Shown here: positions 59,447-64,000 of the stretch, in pieces
Layout: each line of letters begins with the position of its first letter
How positions within the stretch are numbered: position 1 is the stretch's first letter
DNA from: Scilla litardierei
Lineage: Eukaryota; Streptophyta; Magnoliopsida; Asparagales; Asparagaceae
Assembly (NCBI GenBank): GCA_030789695.1
Contig: CM061132.1
Location: 163,953,442 to 164,017,441 of the forward strand
Direction of reading: 5' to 3'
Length of the DNA: 64,000 bases
Position numbers and translations under genes: made by a program
Notes under the pieces: model-generated
What the model was told of the DNA's origin: nothing
What the model saw: only the letters and a program-made list of their open reading frames with translations
Databases searched by the model: none

Positions 59447-59936
59447 TTCTTTTCTCTCTTTCTCCACCGTTTTCCTCCTTTTTTTCTTTTGTACGTGTGG
59501 GGCTTTGGGAGAGAGGGGGAGAGTGAATGTGTGAGTTAAAGAGAGGGTGGGGATTATATATATATATATATGAAAATTTAAATAAATAAATTAAGGGGGT
59601 TGTTGAGATGGGTAGACGAGGGAGTTCGTTGAGGGGATTATGTGAGGAGATGATTAGGTGAGGGGATTAGGAAAATTATTTAGGATTTTAGTGAAATTAC
59701 GGTTTTGCCCTTGGAAATAAACGTTTTCAAAAAATTTTGGAAAAATTAATATATGTTCGGAAATATGTGAAACATATGAAAATAAGTTTCATTAAATTTT
59801 CGGACAACGAAAAGGTCCGTTTCGGGGGCTGAAACGGTTATCGGGTTTCGAGACGTTTACGACCTCAGAAAATAATTAAAAATTACGAAAAATGACAGGA
59901 ACAATCTAAAACTAATACTGGTTTCAGGTCGTTACA
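58300..59936 (-). repeat. Element F 3' LTR (left edge unknown)
   Basis: On the minus strand TGTAACGACCTGAAACC starts at 59936, directly after a coding tail and GGATGGTAGGA, as expected for the start of a 3' LTR. A TATATATA run with downstream CCCCACCCTCT sits about 370 bases in (about 59535-59570). The left edge is not identified; 58300 is arbitrary. It includes a CT microsatellite. Confidence 0.55.
59385..59442 (+). repeat. (CT)n microsatellite
   Basis: About 28 uninterrupted CT units inside the element F LTR, near its presumed transcription start. Confidence 0.95.
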
Positions 59937-60028
59937 TCCTACCATCCTTCCAAAGATTTCGCCCTCGGAATTTCTCGCAACTAGAAACAAAAAATAAGTA
60001 TGGATATCGTTCAAACATTTCCTCTTCC
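59937..60028 (-). pseudogene. Element F pol C-terminal tail
   Basis: On the minus strand EEMFERYPYLFF is the usual end of gypsy pol; AAATTCCGAGGGCGAAATC and a purine tract then lead to the LTR start at 59936. It is cut from the rest of pol by the solo LTR at 60029-62999. Confidence 0.75.
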
Positions 60029-62999
60029 TGTCACGCTTCGCTTCACATTCTACTAGGAGTGAGGACGCGAGCGGGTCCGCGGTGTGCTTAAAACAATGAG
60101 TACTTTTTTCTTCTTTTCTTTCTTCCTCGGTTTAAACACACTAAGCGTCTGTGTAAACTGCAGGTCCTTGCATGCAAATTTAAGAAACAGCTTAAATAAC
60201 ATTATTACATATCCAACGTACAGAATTTGAGATACATTTCTGGTCCTAGCATGGCCAATCGACAAACACACAAATTAAATTATTAAAATAGAAAATGCTG
60301 ATGCGAATGTAACCAATGCTCTAATCCTATGAGTGCAGGTACTCCATGTATTCGTCAAGTGCTGGCTCGACCTTTACTGGAATGTCATCCACAAAATCAC
60401 TCTCAGTACCTAACAAACATTTCATAAAACAACAATTGAAATGTCTGTCAGCGAGGTTTACTCGGCAAGTAATTTCCGAAAAAAAAGATTAAGTATTTAA
60501 AATTGATCCAAGCTGAACTCAAGATATAATCGTAACCTTATAGTCAAGCTTGTGGTGAGTATTTAAAGACAAGCAATAAGTTTAATTTAGAAAAGTTAGC
60601 AGTTAAACATTCGCAGCAATTTGCAATCTGCAACAATTTAATCATTTGATAGCAATTTGCAATACTATTAGCAACATGTAACAATTTAACATTTGATAAC
60701 AAATCTGTAATGTTGTTAGCAACCTATAGAAGAAGAGGTTAGAGCAATATTTAATAACCAATCTATTCTAGTGCTAAGTCCACGTCCAAGAGTACGAGAA
60801 ATACCTAATATGCGCCCTGTTAAGGGAGCCAATCCGAAACGCTACTCACCGACCCCATAGGACGACGGTCAAGCACTAACCTCCATAAGTGGTGAATGTA
60901 TTTGTTGAGTGCATCATGTCACTCCGTAACACTTATGACCATAGACTGCCCCAATCCCACTGGTCAAGTCAAGTGACGGGTCAAAGTACGTGTACTATCT
61001 ATTCTAAAATTCAATCATATGAATTCCATCAATTGTTCAGTTTGTTCTATTCAATTTGCATCGTATAGATGTGTATGATGTCTCATCAGTCTATTCCCAA
61101 TCTCGACTAATCTCACAGTTTTGAGATTCAGTTAATCAATTACACAAGACATTCAAGCGTCCCATTATTTAAAGAAATGTTGCGTTGAAACGATTTAACT
61201 AAGCAAATGATGATCAATAAGTTTAAAATATTTTTTTAAGGTTAGTAGGTATTTTTAAAATAGTTAAACATGAATTTTTCTTAATTTATATGGCTCAAAA
61301 ACTGATTTAGAAAACGAGAAAACGATTTTTCCTTATATTTCAAAGATTTTCTATAAGGCAATCCATACGTCGGAATTCTTTCAACAAGGGGTTCAAATGA
61401 TCGTCTCATCTAGTACTATGACATTTTTTTCGTACTTCAGTGTACATGAAAATCTCGAGTTATAAATTTATAAACGAAGTTTAATCTTTAAAAATTCACT
61501 GCAAGAAATGTATGTCTTTTGGCGATGAAACCAACGCCAATGTGTCTGTTTCATCGTTTCAGATTTTCTGGGCCTTCCCTCGTATTTTTTTGACACCTAC
61601 AAAATTAATTATGAATTTAAAACTATTAAACCCATATAATGTATATAAATATACACGTATTATACATATATACGTATTTAAATACGTATAAGAATAACTT
61701 CTCTCTCTTACGCATCAGCGGGGGCGTGGGGGCTTCGCGCGTTCGCCGGCGGTGTTACGGCGACGATGTTAGCGGCAGGGGGGAGGCGACGGGCGACGGA
61801 GGGTGGTGCGGCAAAGCCAATGGGGGTGATCAGTGGCGCTCACGGTGGTGGTAGCGGTGGTGGGAGGCGAGTGAAACTCACGGGCTGCAGTGGGTTTCGT
61901 CGGCGTGGGGGCTGCTTCGGCGGTGTACGGGCGGAGGAGGAGGCGGTGGGAGGTGCTGGAGGCAGAGGGTCATTGGGGCGGTGGGGGCGGCGCGTCTCCG
62001 GCGAACGGATGGCTGCGAGCGGCAGCTTGCGAGCGTCGTGGGGCTTGCCGTGAGAAGAGGGAGGGGGTTGTCGGAGGGGGGTCGTGGCTGGTGCTTTGCT
62101 TCTCGATGTCAGCGTTGGGGGCTGCTACGGGTGGTCGGAGGGGGGACGCGAGGGGGTGGAGGTCGAGGTCCTTGGGGAAGGCATTTCAGGGAAGGAGGCC
62201 AATGGGAGATGGGTTTCCCGACGAGGGGCTTTGCCGTGGGTTTGGATGTGGAGAGGGTCTGTAAGTAAAGGAGGAAGGGATGGCTTGCGTTTGTCAAAGA
62301 GGGTGGGTTATTATATAGGGTAAGATGTTAATAATATTATTAGTAAAAATATTTATTAAATATTAAATATCATTAATTGAATGATAAATGAGGGATTGAG
62401 ATGTTGGATCACACCCACTCATTCAGTGGTTTAATGGGGGTGGTTAGGTTAAATGTAAATAGATTAAGGTAATTAGTGAAAGTGATTAGTAAAAACGATG
62501 TAATACTAAGTCGTTTTCGCACACGACTTCGAAAAATTCCCAAACAATTACAACGGGTTCGTATCGTTGCGAGGATCACGAATACGAAGTCCATTTCAGA
62601 GTTTGAGCTACAGAGATACGAGTTTTGGGTCAAAATGTTTGGTTTGCGGGTTCTAGGTCGATTCGACTCCAAAAAATACGAAAATAATACTGGGAGTATT
62701 AATTGATCATAGGGTCATACTGTAGAAGTTTGAAATCGTTTTGATAATGTTTATATAGGAAATTAATTTATACGGCTATATCAGTAATAATTGAATATAA
62801 AATATTATATAAATTATTTAGATGTATTTGATGATACCCGAACTTACTATAATATACTACAACTATTGTAATGATTCAGAATAGTTTTATAAAGGATTTT
62901 GAAATCATTTTTGATATAAAAATCCTGACAACCCATTTTAAAATACTTTTAAAATATAGAATGCGTAAATACTCGTATCGATTGATACGGGCCGTCACA
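60029..62999 (-). mobile_element. Solo LTR nested in element F pol
   Basis: 2971 bp from TGTCACGC to CCGTCACA on the plus strand (minus: TGTGACGGCCCG to GCGTGACA), without coding content. Pol of element F reads up to the right edge and resumes beyond the left edge. Flanking five-mers (CTTCC, ATTTC) agree at only three of five positions, so the duplication is decayed or absent. A GC-rich zone at 61690-62270 and a minus-strand CTATATAA lie inside. Confidence 0.68.
62311..62319 (-). promoter_or_regulatory. Putative TATA box of the solo LTR
   Basis: The minus strand reads CCTATATAA, followed by AACCCACCCTCTTTGAC, the same layout as TATATA plus CCCCACCCTCTTTAAC in the element F LTR. About 680 bases from the LTR start. 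The GC-rich sequence downstream (61690-62270) has open frames in several phases without motifs. Confidence 0.45.
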
Positions 63000-63004
63000 A
63001 TTTC

Positions 63005-64000
63005 TGTTTCCATGTGGATTCTCCAGGTGAGTCGTGAGGCCACATCACTCTAACTAGATTGACAACTTTATTGATAATGATTTTCTGTCGTCGATCCAGA
63101 ACCTGGACTGGTTGCTGCTCATAGGTCAGATCTGGTCATACTGAGATCTCTGAGCAATCAACCACACTCGCAGGGTCACTGATATAATGACACAACTGGG
63201 AGATATGAAGTATGTCATGCACTCCCTCCAATGATTGTGGTAATGCAAGGCGATATGCCACTTCTCCAACTCACTCTAGTACGTCAGAGGGTTTAATAAG
63301 TTTTGGACCGAGCTTCCATCTTCTTTCAAAACGTTTCAAAACGTATCAATCCTCTGTTTGGAGATATCTTCAGAAACACATGATCTCCAGGTTGAAATCC
63401 CAAATGACGACGCTTTGCATCGGTCCACTGCTTGTATTGATCTTGCACGATGCGAAGTTTGTCCTTGATGGTATGCACCACATCTACAACTTCCACAATC
63501 ATTTCAGGACCCAAAAGTTCTCGATCGCCAATGTCATCCCAACTCAATGGAGAATGGCATTTCCTTCCATAAAGTGTCGCAAAAGGGGGCCATGTCAATA
63601 CTGGATTGGTAGCTATTGTTGTATGCGAACTTCACTAAGTGCAAGCGATCTTCCCACAAACCTTTGAAGTCAAGCATACAAGCTCTTAACATATCTTCCA
63701 GTATCTGGCTGGGACGCCCATCTGTCTGCGAATGGTGTTAAGAGATTTGGATTAGAAAATTCCAAACAGGTTTGTACTCATATGTCTGTAGGTGAAGCTA
63801 ACCAGAGATGATAGTGGGAAGTCAGTTGATGTCACTTTGTACAGAAGTATGATTGGAAATCTCGTATATCTTACTACCAGCGGACCTGACATAGGCTTTA
63901 GTGTGGGAGTTTGTGCTCGCTATCAAGCATCTCCTAAAGAGTCTCATGCAGTGCTGAAGCTCAGACTAGTACTAAGATCCGACTGCATGCTTCTAGAAAT
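63005..64000 (-). pseudogene. Element F integrase C-terminal region (runs off window)
   Basis: The minus strand carries HSQTDGRPSQILEDMLRAC (about 63670-63730), VKFAYNNSYQSS, ATLYGRKCHSPLSWDDIGDR (about 63520-63580), FQPGDHVFLKISPNRGLIRF (about 63335-63395), and a chromatin-reader-type region VHDILHISQL and VQVLDRRQKII, as in long-LTR gypsy elements of the Tekay/Del type (lineage is inference). Several stops and shifts. Upstream pol lies past 64000. Confidence 0.82.

Noticed and set aside
61639..62323. Several overlapping GC-rich frames of 71-124 codons
   Set aside because: Located inside the solo LTR, open in several phases at once because of base composition, with Gly/Arg-rich products and no recognisable domain.
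1..64000. tRNA, rRNA, CRISPR array or bacterial-type operon
   Set aside because: No cloverleaf arms with CCA-type ends, no regularly spaced repeats with unique spacers and no rRNA-like blocks were seen. The TGGTATCAGAGC strings are retroelement primer sites, not tRNA genes.

Overview
This is a plant (flowering plant) nuclear window. The evidence is two plant-type multi-exon genes with GT-AG introns and a heavy load of plant LTR retrotransposons and small DNA transposons. No species can be named from the sequence alone, and no bacterial-type operons, CRISPR arrays, rRNA or tRNA genes were seen.

Gene 1 (174-45913, plus strand) is the 3' part of a NOMO (nodal modulator)-like gene, called a carbohydrate-binding-like-fold protein in plants. 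I placed 16 coding exons that join into one uninterrupted 834-residue reading frame ending in a transmembrane segment and a short basic tail. The 5' exons lie before the window. Most introns are 70-220 bp, but four are hugely expanded: 3.75 kb (598-4350), 3.67 kb (5879-9546), 15.1 kb (11393-26506) and 18.35 kb (26736-45085).

Those four introns hold the mobile DNA. Intron 598-4350 has a small non-autonomous LTR element. Intron 5879-9546 has a truncated Ty3/gypsy fragment. Intron 11393-26506 has an old plus-strand gypsy element (A) whose gag is broken twice: by a full minus-strand chromodomain gypsy (B, 13657-19836, duplication TATTC) and by a large solo LTR (20012-24356, duplication CACTC), which carries a further inverted LTR segment. 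Intron 26736-45085 has a 1.1 kb hAT-like element and an old minus-strand gypsy (C) with LTR-like repeats near 30.65-32.17 and 40.05-41.6 kb, itself hosting a minus-strand Ty1/copia element (D, 33630-38674).

From 45.9 to 51.1 kb is intergenic DNA with a duplicated segment, a Mutator-like foldback MITE (9-bp duplication) and a Tourist-like MITE (TTA duplication).

Gene 2 starts at 51584 and is the 5' end of an ATP-citrate lyase beta (B) subunit gene. A TATA box and three CACGTG boxes lie upstream, with a probable 5'UTR intron. Only coding exons 1 and 2 are in the window. Intron 2 starts at 51874 and appears to run past the window end (>12 kb). It holds a 3'-truncated copia element (E), an inverted-repeat element, a second Tourist-like MITE copy, and the 3' end of a minus-strand gypsy (F) split by a 2.97 kb solo LTR.

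The two host genes have unrelated jobs: ER membrane protein biogenesis, and cytosolic acetyl-CoA supply. I see no new gene system. The notable content is the layered transposon history inside introns of genes whose reading frames remain open, plus a gag gene that contains an intron-like sequence.
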